Assembly: GCA_015501595.1 (NCBI GenBank)
Contig: JADNRX010000093.1
Coordinates: forward strand, 99,063-163,062
Direction: 5' to 3'
DNA: 64,000 bases
DNA from: Hymenopellis radicata
Taxonomy: Eukaryota; Basidiomycota; Agaricomycetes; Agaricales; Physalacriaceae
The notes beneath the pieces are model-generated. The model searched no databases. It worked only from the letters and a program-made list of their open reading frames with translations, and was not told the origin of the DNA. Positions 24,043 through 35,505 of this stretch are shown here, piece after piece; the stretch's first letter is position 1, and each line of letters opens with the position of its first letter. The translations under genes and the position numbers were made by a program.

Positions 24043-25599
24043 TCAGGTCCCACTCTTATGCGAATACCACTCATCGTCAATCCTGGACATGGCTTTACGC
24101 TTCTCCCACTGTACACGTGTCAGCGTGCGGCACCTCTTATTCCACGCCCGCATATTCGTTGGTGACGGGATACCAGGCGGGGGCTCGTCCGTATTAGAGC
24201 AAAAGATACTCAATGACTTGAGATCTGGGCAGGTCTGCGAGTCGAAGAACTGCATCGGCATGCTGAGATACGTGTACTAGAATTGGGGGCACAATAAATC
24301 CAACAAGCGTAGTATAACAGTAGTGCTTACATCGTCAGGATGGCCCTTGGCGTACATAACTGTGAGTGTCTGGAGCCGCCGGAACGTCTGCGTTACAGCG
24401 TGCAGGATCTCGACATCCCATTCCACGAGACGAATCTCCAACATGATGATGTCGCTCGGCATGGAAACAAACAAAGATCCAGCCTGTTGCGTATTCATGT
24501 TATCAGAAATGCGACATTCGCGGTATCGCAGACACGCAGCGAGTGTCGCTGGGCCGCTGAAGGAATGAAGGCGGGGAAGATCCGGGGAACCCAGGAGGAG
24601 TAAGCCGATCTGAGACCACGGTGTCGCGGTGAGACCGTCCACTCTCAGTGTGTGCAGGTTCGCTCCGACTTTGCGAAGGAAGCGCACAAGCTTATCCTTC
24701 ATCATGGTATTGAGCTGAATAGCCCTCTCGTTACCGGACTCTTCCTCATCTAGAAGCGGCCCAACGCCAATATACAGCTCCTCTAGGCGTGGGGAGAACA
24801 CGGAATCATTGTGGATGAGGTCCGCGACATAAAAGGGTGCTATTGAATGTACCCATGAGATTGAGAGCGCACGAATACAGGGAGCAGTTGTAAGTTCGAG
24901 ATTGGCGGCGTGTGTACGATTGGGGTTGCCCCGGAGACTCCTGTTTCCCACTAGGATAAGAGACGTGATGGGCAGTGACTGGATAGCTGCGTAGCCAGTA
25001 GCGTGTGGGGTCACCGGCTCGCAGAATGTGCAATTTCTGATGACGAGCTGCCGTAGATTAGGAAAACCGAGCAGCACGAGTGAGAGTGATTGTGTATCAA
25101 TCATTGGGCAGCTGATGAATCGGAGGCCGGACAGTGATGTGAAGCGGAACGCAAGACAGAAAGTCTTGATCACCATGTCCTCGTCGAGAGACGCCTCCTC
25201 TGCTGCGTGAAAGATAACACCTAGGTGGGGGAAATTAATAACGTGATCTGGAGTGTCGTAGATGGGCGCAACAATGGTGAGAGTGGTCGGGGCGCTGATC
25301 AGCCCCGGGACAGGAGGATTATCCCAGAACCTAAGGCTATCATGGAATATACGTCTGTCTTTGAAAACGACGTGGCTGTAGAGGGCGCGCACACCGCAAC
25401 GATAGAATTTCTTGCATGTCAGAACGACGCGGTATAAATCGGCCGCAGCGAGGTGGTCGAAAATTTGGATGAAATACTCGTCAGCGTTGTATGCGAAGAG
25501 GCGCTCCAGCGCGGTCGGAGTCGGTATACTGCTGGTAGTTTCCATTCCAATTTCCAAGATGGTGGTAGGATGTCGACCCCTGACGTCTGACCCACTCAT
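24043..25599 (-). CDS. F-box protein with leucine-rich C-terminal region
   Basis: Two exons joined over a 54 bp intron (24277-24330, donor gtaagc, acceptor ctag) encode 500 residues in an open frame. The F-box-like segment ADEYFIQIFDHLAAADLYRV lies at about residues 37-57, followed by CKKFYRCGVRALYSHVVF, then a long leucine-rich region with irregular LRR-like spacing (LSGLRFISCPMID, PNLRQLVIRNCTF, PCIRALSISWVH). The last exon is basic and ends HKSGT. Likely an SCF adaptor; target unknown. The start at 25599 is the first ATG, with a second ATG at residue 19 that could equally be used. Its 3' end is the more upstream exon boundary if the intron is retained. Confidence 0.78.
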
Positions 25600-25680
25600 T
25601 GTCCGAGTCGCGTCTTGCCATGTGATTGTTTTGGTTGAATTTTATTACTGGACACTCTTGTCTTTATGCCGTACTGCTAC

Positions 25681-26504
25681 TTATTCTGTTATTTCACCGT
25701 CACCAATCGAATCGACCATCAGGACCCCAGAAGAGACCTGCAGCATAGTGTTGATAAGAACAGGTGTCTGTGGATTAAGTAGAACCAACTCACAGTGTTT
25801 ATCGTTGTCTTCGGGACCAAGCAACGCCCAGGGAACAATGATCTCTGCTCCCTGCCTCGGCGTCTTGCCACCCGGTGCGAACCCATTCAACTTGGTCGTC
25901 ACGAACCCAGGCGTGACTATATTGACTTTAACCTCCCCTTCGAGCTCCTTCGCCAGCGCGATCATATACGAGTTCGCCGCCACCTTGCTGGTGTTGTACG
26001 AGATGGCGCGATGCAGGATGAACTTTGGCGACGTCGCCATGACCGTGTTACTGGCCATATCCGTCGAGTTCTGGACGATGCACGCGTAGCCGAGGGTGCG
26101 CTACGCAGCAGGGGAGCGAAGGTCTGACATACGGTAATAAGTCCGAAGAGATTCGTGTCGAGCGTGGCTTGAATGGAAGATAGGGATACGTGCAGCGGAC
26201 CGCCCATATTGTTCTGCATCATACTGATGCCGTGGTTAAGGACAAGGGAGTCGAGGTGTCCTTCAGCCTTCTCTATGACCTCCTTCGCTGCAGAGACGGA
26301 AGAAGACGACGTCACGTCGAGGTGCACAAACTTGACGTCCACCCCAGCATCTTTCAGCTGCGATTGGGCATCCAAGCCGGCCTGGAGATTTCGTGCTGAG
26401 AGGTATACTGTGTGTCCCTTCTCGCCTAGGCACCTGACGATCTCGAAGCCGATGCCGGTGTTGGAGCCAGTGACGAGAATGACGCGTTTGTAGATGGTAG
26501 ACAT
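25681..26504 (-). CDS. Short-chain dehydrogenase/reductase (apparent 1-nt frameshift)
   Basis: Classical SDR using NAD(P)H. The cofactor loop TGSNTGIG is near the N terminus (MSTIYKRVILVTGSNTGIGF); LVLNHGI takes the place of NNAG; the catalytic YNTSK and the PGFVTTKLN segment are present. Conserved text ends with FAPLLRSAPS in one frame and resumes with GYACIVQNSTDMASN in another; one missing G at about 26091 explains it. A GT-AG intron (62 nt, donor gtatgt) could also join the frames but would delete the strand leading to the active site, so I reject it. True ATG at 26504; the longer upstream frame overlaps duplicated promoter DNA. Substrate unknown. Confidence 0.75.
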
Positions 26505-26961
26505 TGAGTAGGAGGCGAATGGGGGATGTCCTGAGCAGTAGGCGATTAAATAGGGTGTGCAAGCTAAATCATGTGACAAGGCGCGAAACGGAGCGGTTAT
26601 ACTCATGTCTGTGAGAGGGAAAGTGTAAGCCACGCCACAGATTCGGACGAGAGGCGGCTATATGCTGCAGGGAAACTGCCGTTACGCGCTATCATAATAT
26701 ACTGGAACGTCGGTTAATCCTCCGATCTTTCCAGTGATTGGTCCCCTGAAGACGCGGATTCTCTGCTCATCATTCACGGCGGGCCACGCCACTACTCTAT
26801 ACTATAACTTGGTAAACAGGGCTCATGCATGGTCACGCCTGGAGAAGCGACGCGGCCGACGTAGGCCTGTCTGACGCGCGCGAGCTAATCATCAACAAAC
26901 TTCCACCCTTGAAGTATCCATACAACGTCCACATGTAAGCAACATAGCATCGTGATTCCAC

Positions 26962-27904
26962 CTAAGCCTTCGACTTCTGTCTTTCTGCGTGCAATGGTCC
27001 CAGTCTGACTTTCATCAGCTCCAATACATCATCCTATGTGCCACCGTTCAGAATACTAAGCAAGAAGAGAAAACAAAATGAAACTGACAGGCCAGTATGT
27101 CTTTTTGAAGCTCTCCCTCGCCTTCAGTCTCCGGAAATAATCCCAAAACACCTTGTACTTCGGATCGTCGCCAGGTGTTTAATACCTGTTTTCCCTCGCC
27201 TTCATCGTAGGCTCCGAGATCATTTGAAGTACAGTCTCGAGCCTGGCAAAGAACGGCAGAACCGCCGCGTCTGCGATCGTAAAATCATCATTAACCGCAA
27301 AATTCTTGCCACCATTCTGAACGAGCAAGTTCTGCAGCGCAACGAATCCAGCGAACAAGATTCTTTCGGTTCGGCGCCCGTGATGAACCCCATGTATGCC
27401 GGGCTTAACTTGTTGGAAGTGCGAGAAACGCTCAGCACGCTCGACAGGGGAAGAGGGCAGGAGAGGGGACGCAGGGAAGAGATCAGCGATGAATTCGACG
27501 AGGATAAGCGATTCAGCTAGCTTCGTAGATTCGGGAGAAGGTTGGTCGGCTGGAACAACAGGACCGCCGTACGCAATTGCGGGAACCTAAGTAGGGTGAG
27601 AAGAACGTCGTAAAGCGTCTTAGAAAGAGCAGAGAAGCCACTCACTTTACTAGCAGGGTTCACTTTGGCTGCGTACCATTCCGGCTTGTTGAAAAGATCG
27701 ATTTCGCATCGCGTGAATTGTGCACCGACCTCAGCGAGTGCAAGTTCGGTCTACGAAGTATGTAAGTGTCTCGTTCATCAGATCGTACAACGCTGAGACG
27801 TACCCTATGCGCATACGGGCAAAGCTGACTGTTCAGAATCGGCATGAACAGGATCTGCAAGGACAACACACCTTTCCCGTGTATAGAGTAATCTGTTCAA
27901 CCAT
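26962..27904 (-). pseudogene. Glutathione S-transferase pseudogene, copy B
   Basis: Homologue of the intact GST at 5352-6318. The ATG, CPYAHR exon and stop are in place, but exon 4 has a net loss of 11 bases near 27405-27440 (after the segment that reads VER in copy A) and further single-base losses near 27355, 27235 and 27180-27170. The AG acceptor of intron 2 is changed (acgag in copy A, ccgaa here). Multiple independent lesions make this a true pseudogene rather than a base-calling artefact. The promoter TATA is retained. Confidence 0.85.
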
Positions 27905-28049
27905 GGCGATATGATTCGACGTGCAACATCACATGCGGGCTTTATACTGTAATACGATGAAGTCGGTTGTGAGGTTTTCGCGTCATACGACGTTGTCACT
28001 GCGTTCGGAGTCAGCCTCATGACACGAGTGTGAGTAAGAAAGGATCATA

Positions 28050-28355
28050 GTGATGACTCCGTTCGATGTAAGCAATGGAGTACTAGTCCAAAAGACCGGC
28101 GAGCACATTACACACTCATTCAGAAGACAACCAGTAAGGTGTAATGCAAATTTGGAAACTGGGCTTCCTGGAGAAGTTAACGCCCTTGGTAAAGAGGCGC
28201 GTAGGCTGTCAAAGACTCCTGCCGTAGTTTATGGTAAAATTGAGGACTTGATGAACGCTGATTCCACGCCGGGTGAACGGGAGATATTGATAGCAATCAT
28301 CTTCCCACATACCTTGATAATAATCCACCGAAAGGTTTACCAATGGCAAGGATAG
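28050..28355 (+). other. Open frame in the GST 5' flank, conserved between blocks B and C
   Basis: A 101-codon frame (PFDVSNGVLVQKTGEHIT to PGEREILIAIIFPHT) lies divergent to GST copy B. Block C keeps the same frame at 42085-42390 (minus) with about eight amino acid changes and no stop. In block A the matching sequence has a 3-base in-frame loss and a one-base loss. It may be an exon of a lost divergent gene or just a frame that stays open because the copies are young. No family recognised. Confidence 0.25.
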
Positions 28356-28555
28356 CAATCAGCACGGAAAAGATTCAAGACATCAGAACAAATCAAACAA
28401 GTCGACTCCGGCGGACATGATGGTTTGTGGGTAAGCTGCTCTCGTCACGTGGTGAGATCAATCATCTTCTGGTAGAACGACACGCTCCTTGCTAAGAGCG
28501 GAACGTCGCTGGGTACATCCCTTGGCGCTATCGTGAAGCTATCGATGTCATTCTG

Positions 28556-29113
28556 ATTGCATTATTCTCACGCTTCATTGACGGATTCTACCACGAGATT
28601 TTACCCCTCTTCACCTCCTCTCACCAGGAAACGTTACTCTCTTAGAGACCTCTTTTCGCATCCAATGCGTCCTACAGACTCGGAGACCCAGCGCCTTCAT
28701 ATAGACAGCACTACACTCCTACTGAAGGGGCAGCATGTTGAGAATGGTCAAATCGTTGGGAATGATGGAATGCCCGCTAATATTGGAGATCTCGTGAATG
28801 ATAACCTAGACGATTAGATTATATGCTTAGAGACCATTTGTATGCCGTGTACATGTCTCGCGCTTCACTTCTACGTTAGCGGAATATATAGATATTTGTT
28901 GCTTCGTGCATGAATATATCAACGACTGGCGCTGATTCACATAAGTACTATAGAAGGTTCATAAAATAATAAGTATCGTTGGTATAAGGCATAATGTCAT
29001 ATGGTACGGCATGTTACTATCGCTACAGTGAAGACATGAGAAAACAAAATAACTAGAGCTACAGAAGAAAGTGTCCAAGTTCACGAAAAGAAGAAAAGAA
29101 GCGTCCGAATCGC
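28556..29113. other. Intergenic region, no gene supported
   Basis: An 86-codon frame (28557-28817) starts at a TTG and has no recognisable motif. The rest is AT-rich 3' flank of the DUF6699 gene. Confidence 0.4.
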
Positions 29114-29809
29114 TCATGAAAGATGAATCAACCAAGAGTTGTTTGCGACAGGTGTCAACCCAGCGAACCAAACTCTGTCAAGAAGAAAGTCGACCCTCTT
29201 CACACCAGCCTTCCTCTCATCGTCAGCGGCCCTCGACCCCTTGACACGCTTGCACCGCCTCTCATAAGCCGCCGTCACATGCTTCATGGCATCCTTCCCC
29301 GGAAGGCTGTAAAACTCTTCCTTCCTCACGTTCTCGCGCAGCCCACAGTACAAGGCATGCAGCACATCGGAGACCGTGATATAGGCGCCATTGAGCTTTG
29401 GCCGCACATCAATGCGCCACGTCGAGGAAGGGAGATGCAGTGTCATATGCGACACCGGTGGGGAGATGGCCGGCTCAGAGAGCAGTCCAGGCCGTGTGGA
29501 TAGCGACGCGTAAGACGTGCTGACGAAGGAAGGGTGTAGTGTCATGTCAAAGTTGACCGCCTGGGGCTTGGCCACGACCAGCATCGGATGGAGCTGAGCT
29601 GGGGGCGGCTTGGCAGGCGGAGGCGGCGGGTATGCGTGGTGATGATGGTGTGAGTGACGGCGAACAGGAGGGAGCAGTACGGGCCAAGAAGGAGGTGTTA
29701 TTGGTCCCGCGGAAGAGGGAAGCGAGGATATACTGGAAGCGGGCGAAGGTGCGACGTCGAATGTCACACGCTTGACTGGCTTGGAGAAGTGTACGTGCTT
29801 TCCAGGCAT
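29114..29809 (-). CDS. DUF6699 domain protein
   Basis: Single-exon gene, 231 residues. The N-terminal third is low-complexity with a His tract (HSHHHHHAYPPPPP). The C-terminal part is the fungal DUF6699 domain: VNFDMTLHPSFVS, HLPSSTWRIDVRPKLNG, ITVSDVLHALYCGLRENV, EEFYSLPGKDAMKHVTAAY, then GVKRVDFLLDRVWFAGL. This family is common and expanded in Agaricomycetes and has no assigned function to my knowledge. No signal peptide. A TATA box precedes the start by 56 bp. Intact. Confidence 0.85.
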   Translation of the reverse strand: MPGKHVHFSKPVKRVTFDVAPSPASSISSLPSSAGPITPPSWPVLLPPVRRHSHHHHHAYPPPPPAKPPPAQLHPMLVVAKPQAVNFDMTLHPSFVSTSYASLSTRPGLLSEPAISPPVSHMTLHLPSSTWRIDVRPKLNGAYITVSDVLHALYCGLRENVRKEEFYSLPGKDAMKHVTAAYERRCKRVKGSRAADDERKAGVKRVDFLLDRVWFAGLTPVANNSWLIHLS

Positions 29810-29864
29810 TGGGGGTATATGTTACAAGATTTGAGTGGTCGCCTCTGCTCAGCACCGTCCTCCT

Positions 29865-29871
29865 TTTATAC
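29865..29871 (-). promoter_or_regulatory. TATA box of the DUF6699 gene
   Basis: tataaaa on the minus strand, 56 bp upstream of the ATG at 29809. Confidence 0.5.
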
Positions 29872-31613
29872 GTCCAGTAGAGTCATATATCCCGCCGCCG
29901 ATCTGGCGATCTGCTTTCACGAAACAGCTGAATGGGGTTTCTCGGAGGCAGTGCCCTTCCCAGCCACGCCTATCTTTGTGCCAAACTGGGAAACCTCCGG
30001 TCTCCAGATACCATATCTCGCGTTTTGGACACAGCCCGCGCTCGCTGCGGAAAGGACTCGGAATGTCGACGTGGCGCAAACGTATATTGACAAGAGGTCG
30101 CGCGGAGATATCTATCCCATTCCGATGACATGGATACAGAGCCATGTCATCGAAGTGATTTGTGGACCGTGGGGAAGACATCAAGGGAGCAGTCTTTCCA
30201 TAGAATGCCGGCATAATCAAGAGCGAACCGCACAGGTATCGGAATTGCTATAGACAGTTTGCGTCATACCCACGCGCGCAGGCGGAAAGGACGGAATGGC
30301 CAACGACATGGAACAGCTTTGCCTTTCAGCTCGGCAACGGTGACCTGCAAAACACCGTTAATGCTTGCCATTTGGAGTACGAAACGGCTGGGCTTGCCAA
30401 TATGAACGGGGCAACCCTGCCTGGAGCTCAAGTATAGGGTATGGTCGGGTCGCAGTTGCCTTAAAGAGGAGTGTGAGAGCCTGTGGGGATTGCGAGCGGC
30501 GCTGACGACTGCGTGGCGCTAATTGAAGGGACGCGGCGCCAACTAGCTTTATAATAGGATTACAGAGCACGGATTCTTCGGCAGAAGGAAATGCGCGAAA
30601 AAGACGGGACTGACAGCAGGGCGGATTGCGTAGACTGGCGCGGACTACCTGTAGAAAAAGTTGAATGTCGTGGTAGCCACACGATATAAGAACTTCTACC
30701 TTTGAGTTTAACAAAGCATCCTTGGAGTCGAATTCACATAAAAAACAGTCCTTAGAAAGATGGTCCGGCAAACTCGGAGGAGGCCATTCGGTGCCGAGTG
30801 GGCCTGACTGCGGCAGTCTGCAGGTAAGACTAGGAACCGCGAGCAAAGATGCTGCTTTGCACTATAAAGTCTAGATTTGGGGGTCCGTAACGGGACAAGC
30901 ATTGATGCTTTCAAAATACCTACAACCGCATAAGTCGGTTAAAGTGAAGAGGAATAAAGAGGTGGTTTGGACTCACGTATATGCACTCCCGCCAGGTGAT
31001 TTTATGAACGGTCGAGGAGCGAGGGGTGACAGAAGCATGGAACCGACCTGTCCTCAGGTTGAGGAAAATGAAAGTTTCGCTCGGGGGCGTAGAAAGGAAC
31101 TCTAGATTGTACAGCGACCTAAAAAAAACAAAGTGAGTAAGCTCCTGTGTCTCTAGTATTGAACGAAGATAAACCTCATTCTCCGTTCGCTTTGAAATGT
31201 GATCCTATCCTTTGCCGAAGACGCGACGCGCATCCTGGTACAAGACAAAGCGCAGCTGAGGTATCATGGAGGCAGGCATTTTTGTCAGTGTCCACGACTC
31301 TATGCGCTTCGTTGGGAAAGTATCCATGCTGCCTGTACTTGTTAGTTTAGAAACTATAGGAGCTAGTATGATGACTTACTGTTTCATCGGCATAAAGCAG
31401 GCCTCTACTCTAATCCGAGATCCAGTAGCCTAAAATGGCGGACGGTCCACAAGTATTCGCGGTCTGCAAGGGAAAACAAGAAACAGACATGATGGCAGGT
31501 TGAAAGGAAAATGATGACCGGGAGGTTCGGGCCGGTGAAACGGCGCTCATAAATTTACTGATTCGAACAGCCTTGTCCATTGACCGTCATGCACAGAGGT
31601 CTGGTTGCCCTCG
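29872..31613. other. Intergenic region, no gene supported
   Basis: About 1.7 kb. The longest frames (29849-30220 and 30358-30846, both minus; 29654-30253, plus) overlap other frames and carry no motif I recognise. No transposon signature was identified. Confidence 0.45.
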
Positions 31614-34600
31614 ATGTCCAAATCCAGCACATTGACGCGTCTATCACGACTCCATCTTCTCGGCAGGGTGCTGTGCACGCACGCTGTCAATGCCTCTTCT
31701 TTGGAAGAGCTTGATCTGGGGATCGAGTTTCTTCACTCCGCTATCATCTACTGTGACTATTCCACAGCCAGATTGCTTGATACTGGCGTGTTGGCCGACC
31801 TTGCATCAGCTCTCCACGCGCGCTGGCACTTAAACGAGCAACTGGACAACCTCAATTCCTCCATACGTCTTCGACGCCTTATCCTGTCCGAATCCTCCAC
31901 ATCCGAGACTCAGATGTCGTCCATCTCCGCGTTATCGACATCGCTGTTCCTGAGATTTACCCATTTTCCTCGCATAGTAGACCTGAATGAAGTCGTAGAG
32001 CTCGACAAGCGTGCTCTGGCACTTTCACCAGATGGGACAGCCACGCGCCTTGGCTCCCTCTGCACCTTAGCGCAATCACTCTTGGTCCTGTCTGACTACG
32101 ACGGGGACATGGCTCGCATTGACACCGTCATTACTCTTCTCCGTGAAGCCGTCTCCATTGAACCCCCCATTGCCAACACTCTCGACTATGCACTTGCTCT
32201 CAATGCCCTCTCCGAGGCCATTCAGAGCACGTACTATCTTTCCGACAATGACATCAATGAATGTCTTACCTTGGACTCTCTGGCCCTCACATTCGTCCCC
32301 GAAGGGCACCGAGAACGTCCGTTAGCATTGGCTGCACTCGCAACTACTGTTCTTGTGCGCTGCACCATTTCTTATAGTGACGCGAATTTCGCGCTGTATC
32401 AAGCTTTGACTGATGAGCTCCAAGCCATCTTGGATGGGGGATATCGCGATCAGGGAATCTCCTCAGACTACTGGGCGTTCACTCAGAACAGCGATCCATT
32501 CTCCGCATATCGTCCTGCGCTCACATCGATTTTTCGACAGCGCGTCTACATCGTGCGTGCCGAAAAGCAACCGATTCAAGCCTCTCCAAGCGCGCATATG
32601 ATCCGAAGCGTTGCTCCCGACGTATACCTCAGACGCTTCATCCATTCAGGAGATGATTGGATCGTTTCCCTCATGATCGCCTTTATAAATCTACAGCGCG
32701 TAGAGACTGAGGATCAGCGAATGACTATCAGGGGAGATATGGCATGGCTATGTCGCGGACGGGGCGATGTATCCGAACTATCGATACCCTGGTCAGGGAG
32801 TATTCAAGACGTGGAGAAAGAACTTCTAGGATTCATGCCGGTGGACGATGATCATCCTTGGGCATCAGCGTTTTACTGTGGCGTCGCTGAGAATCTGCTT
32901 CGCGTCGAGGATCCTAACTACTGGCATAAAGTCGAAACACTCGAACGCGCTCGCATGTACATGCTCCGCGCTTTGGATCTCCTTCATCGGACTCATGTGT
33001 CATGGAGGTACCGAGTCCTCGAAGACATTGCCTCCACATACCTCCTCCAGGCTACCACAGAATGCGATAATTCGGAGGACGGAACAACCTCTCAGGAGGT
33101 GCTTGACAACGCTATCCATTACTCCGAACAGGCATTGGCTACCTGTCCCCCGTATCGGCGCGACGACATGTCGTTGTGTAACGTCACCTCACGACTTGGA
33201 CGACATCGTCTATATCCCCAGCCCGATTCTTCAGATTTGATAACCGCCTTCCAAATCTGCAGACATATCTGTACCGACCCGAATGGATCAGCCGCGGAAC
33301 GCTTCAACTTCGCGGAAAAGCTGGTCGAAATTGGCGAGGAGTTTGGGGTGGATCTCCTGGGTGCATTCATCACTCACATAGACACCTACTATGAGGCTGC
33401 ATGTACCGAGTTCAACATGCCCTCATTGGTGGAATATCTCAGTCGTTCCCATATCTCTGACGCCTTGTCAAGAGCGGTGGACCATTGCTTCAATGTCGGC
33501 GAACATGAAGCTGCACTTTACATGCTCGATAGAGGCCGAGGATTGCTGTGGACCTGGATGACCCAGCTGCAGCCGCGCACCTTCAAGGAAACGCCATCGT
33601 CATCGAATGATGTGGCGCAATTGAACTTGGCACTCGAGGCGGCGGAGGACGTGAGGAGGAATGGCGGATGGGGCGAGAGTCCAAACATTTATGCTATACA
33701 GGAACGAATGAACTACGATATACGCCGCTTGATGGATCGAATTCCGGATCGTCCGCGCTTGAGGGCGATAGATTCGCAGCCATTTATGCAGACTGTCTCC
33801 CAAGGCGTCTTTCCAATCGTAGTCCTGTTTGCGGGAAATGAGCGGTGTGACGCATTGGTGATTAGCGGACCAAGTTACGCCATCCAACATATCCCTTTAC
33901 CGGAATGTGACCGAAACGTGCTGGATCGTCTCGTCGAACAGATGAAGGGCGCGTTGAAAGATGCGGGCTTCGTCTACCGATCAGCTCGCTATGCCCTCCG
34001 TGTCAACGAATCTTGGGACACGGCGGAAGATTCATTCGAGGAGGTTCTAGCCGATACATGGCGGGCGATTGTACAGCCCGTTATTAAGGCTCTGAACATA
34101 AAGGTACGTTGCAAGAAACGCATTATCGAATCAAAATGCTCACATATACATTTAGCCATCTGCGTCTCCTCCTCGACTCTGGTGGCACCCGACTGGTCCT
34201 TTCTGGCAGCTTCCTTTACATGCAGCGGGAGTTTATAACCTAGAGGAGGACGGCGTTCCCGTCGTTAGCGTGCTGGACTACATCGTATCATCCTATCTCC
34301 CGCCCTTCAGCATGTCGCTTCCGCAACCGCAAGATGTTAAAGCAAAACCCCCGCACATTCTAGCCGTATATCAAAGCGCGACTCGCGGTCACGTTCCGCT
34401 GCCTCACGTTAGTCTGGAGGTAAAACAAATCAAAGACCTTGCCAGCGCGCGGGGGATTCCTGTGACTGTTCTGGGAGATAACCATGCCACCGTGGCCTCT
34501 GTTAGCGAGGCCCTTCCTGCTGCAAGTATCGTCCATTTCGCGCTTCATGGCCAGCAAAAGGTGGACGGCCCGATGGAGAGTTCCCTCCTGCTCGACGACG

Positions 34601-34996
34601 GCGCGATCCTCACAATATCGCAGCTCGCTGAGATGAATCTGTCAAATGCCGAGCTGGTTTTCCTGAGTGCGTGTGAGACGGCGATGGGGTGCGACAAGGT
34701 GTCCGAGGAGGCTATTCACATTGCAGGTGAGCGCCGTTGTGTTCATTCAGTGCATTGTTCTGAGGCTATTTTTTTTATCAGCGGCTATGCTGTTTGTGGG
34801 ATTCCGGGGTGCGATCGCTACTATGTGGAGTATCAGTGACGAGGATGGACCGGAGGTCGCGAGGGAGACGTACAGGTACTTGCTGGATGTGGACATGAAG
34901 GCTGCGCGGGCGCTTCATGAGAGTGTGCAGAAGCTGCGTGCGCGAGGTGATGTCCCGGCCATTCGGTGGGCTCCTTTCGTTCACCTAGGCGCGTAG
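31614..34996 (+). CDS. CHAT-domain (caspase-like) protein with TPR-like repeats
   Basis: Three exons (introns 34104-34155 and 34727-34781) sum to 3276 nt, 1091 residues. The N-terminal two thirds is helical and TPR-like (for example LEELDLGIEFLHSAIIY, LNEVVELDKRALAL, ALYMLDRGRGLLWTWMT). The C-terminal third is a CHAT domain: RLWWHPTGPFWQLPLHAAG, catalytic His in VHFALHGQQ and catalytic Cys in VFLSACETAMG, then MLFVGFRGAIATMWSISD. Both dyad residues are present, so it could be an active separase/caspase-clan protease. The frame is open to a TTG at 31605, but the first true ATG is 31614; an upstream exon cannot be excluded. Agaricomycetes carry many such genes. Cytosolic, no membrane segments. 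Confidence 0.88.
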
Positions 34997-35117
34997 TTAT
35001 AGATGTTATACAACCATTATTAGTTCCGACTCGGAGGACAGCCGAAATAAAATGAAAAATGAACGCACGGCGATGTCGGGCCATGTTGGTAGGCAAAAAG
35101 AACGGTAGCATAGCACT

Positions 35118-35201
35118 CCGACCTGCCTGGTTCGAACAGGCGACATCAAGATGACGGGTATCCTTTACAGTCTTGCGCTCTTCCAACTGAGCTAAGGTCG
35201 G
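35118..35201 (-). tRNA. tRNA-Tyr (GTA) with a 12-nt intron
   Basis: Cloverleaf read on the minus strand: acceptor CCGACCT/AGGTCGG (7 bp, perfect), D arm GCTC/GAGC, anticodon stem CAAGA/TCTTG, loop CTGTAAA with anticodon GTA, T arm GCCTG-TTCGAAC-CAGGC. A 12-nt insert sits one base 3' of the anticodon, the canonical position of eukaryotic tRNA introns. Mature length is 72 nt before CCA. It lies about 120 bp downstream of the CHAT gene, on the opposite strand. Confidence 0.95.
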
Positions 35202-35505
35202 ATCTCAGGATAGTTTCAGTTTGTCGTGGCGCCACACGTCTTTCATTGACTTCAATAACTAAAAGTTCTTGTTTTCATTATGAAGGCTATCTGTCAGAAG
35301 ATTCAATGGCCATTTACAGTACTCGAGCCCTCAGCCTATCAACAATCCGACGTGGTCCGTCCATAAAGAGTTAAGCATGTCTGGTTAGTAAATTCGAGCC
35401 TGACCCTTTCGACGTAGACAGGCCTCGATCTACTTGCCTGATGCTATCATGAAAGCGCGAAGAATCATAATCTTTGTACAGCTCGCTGAGACTAAAGGAT
35501 ACACT

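Larger units (their letters stand above)
26580..28555 (-). repeat. GST duplication block B (inverted relative to A and C)
   Basis: Inverted copy of 41880-43950 and, over a shorter span, of 4710-6440. It covers the 5' flank, the GST gene, its 3' flank and then about 350 bp that lead into the promoter of the dehydrogenase at 26504. The shared part between B and C reaches to within about 40 bp of that gene's start codon. Limits are approximate. Confidence 0.8.

Noticed and set aside
26075..26137. 62-nt GT-AG intron to repair the dehydrogenase
   Set aside because: Would delete the conserved strand and helix before the active site; both frames encode conserved text right up to the break.
28557..28817. 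86-codon frame beyond block B
   Set aside because: Begins at a TTG, no ATG, no recognisable domain.
30358..30846. 162-codon minus-strand frame
   Set aside because: No motif or homology recognised and composition is unlike the neighbouring genes.
31605..31613. Earlier start of the CHAT gene
   Set aside because: The codon at 31605 is TTG; the first ATG is 31614.
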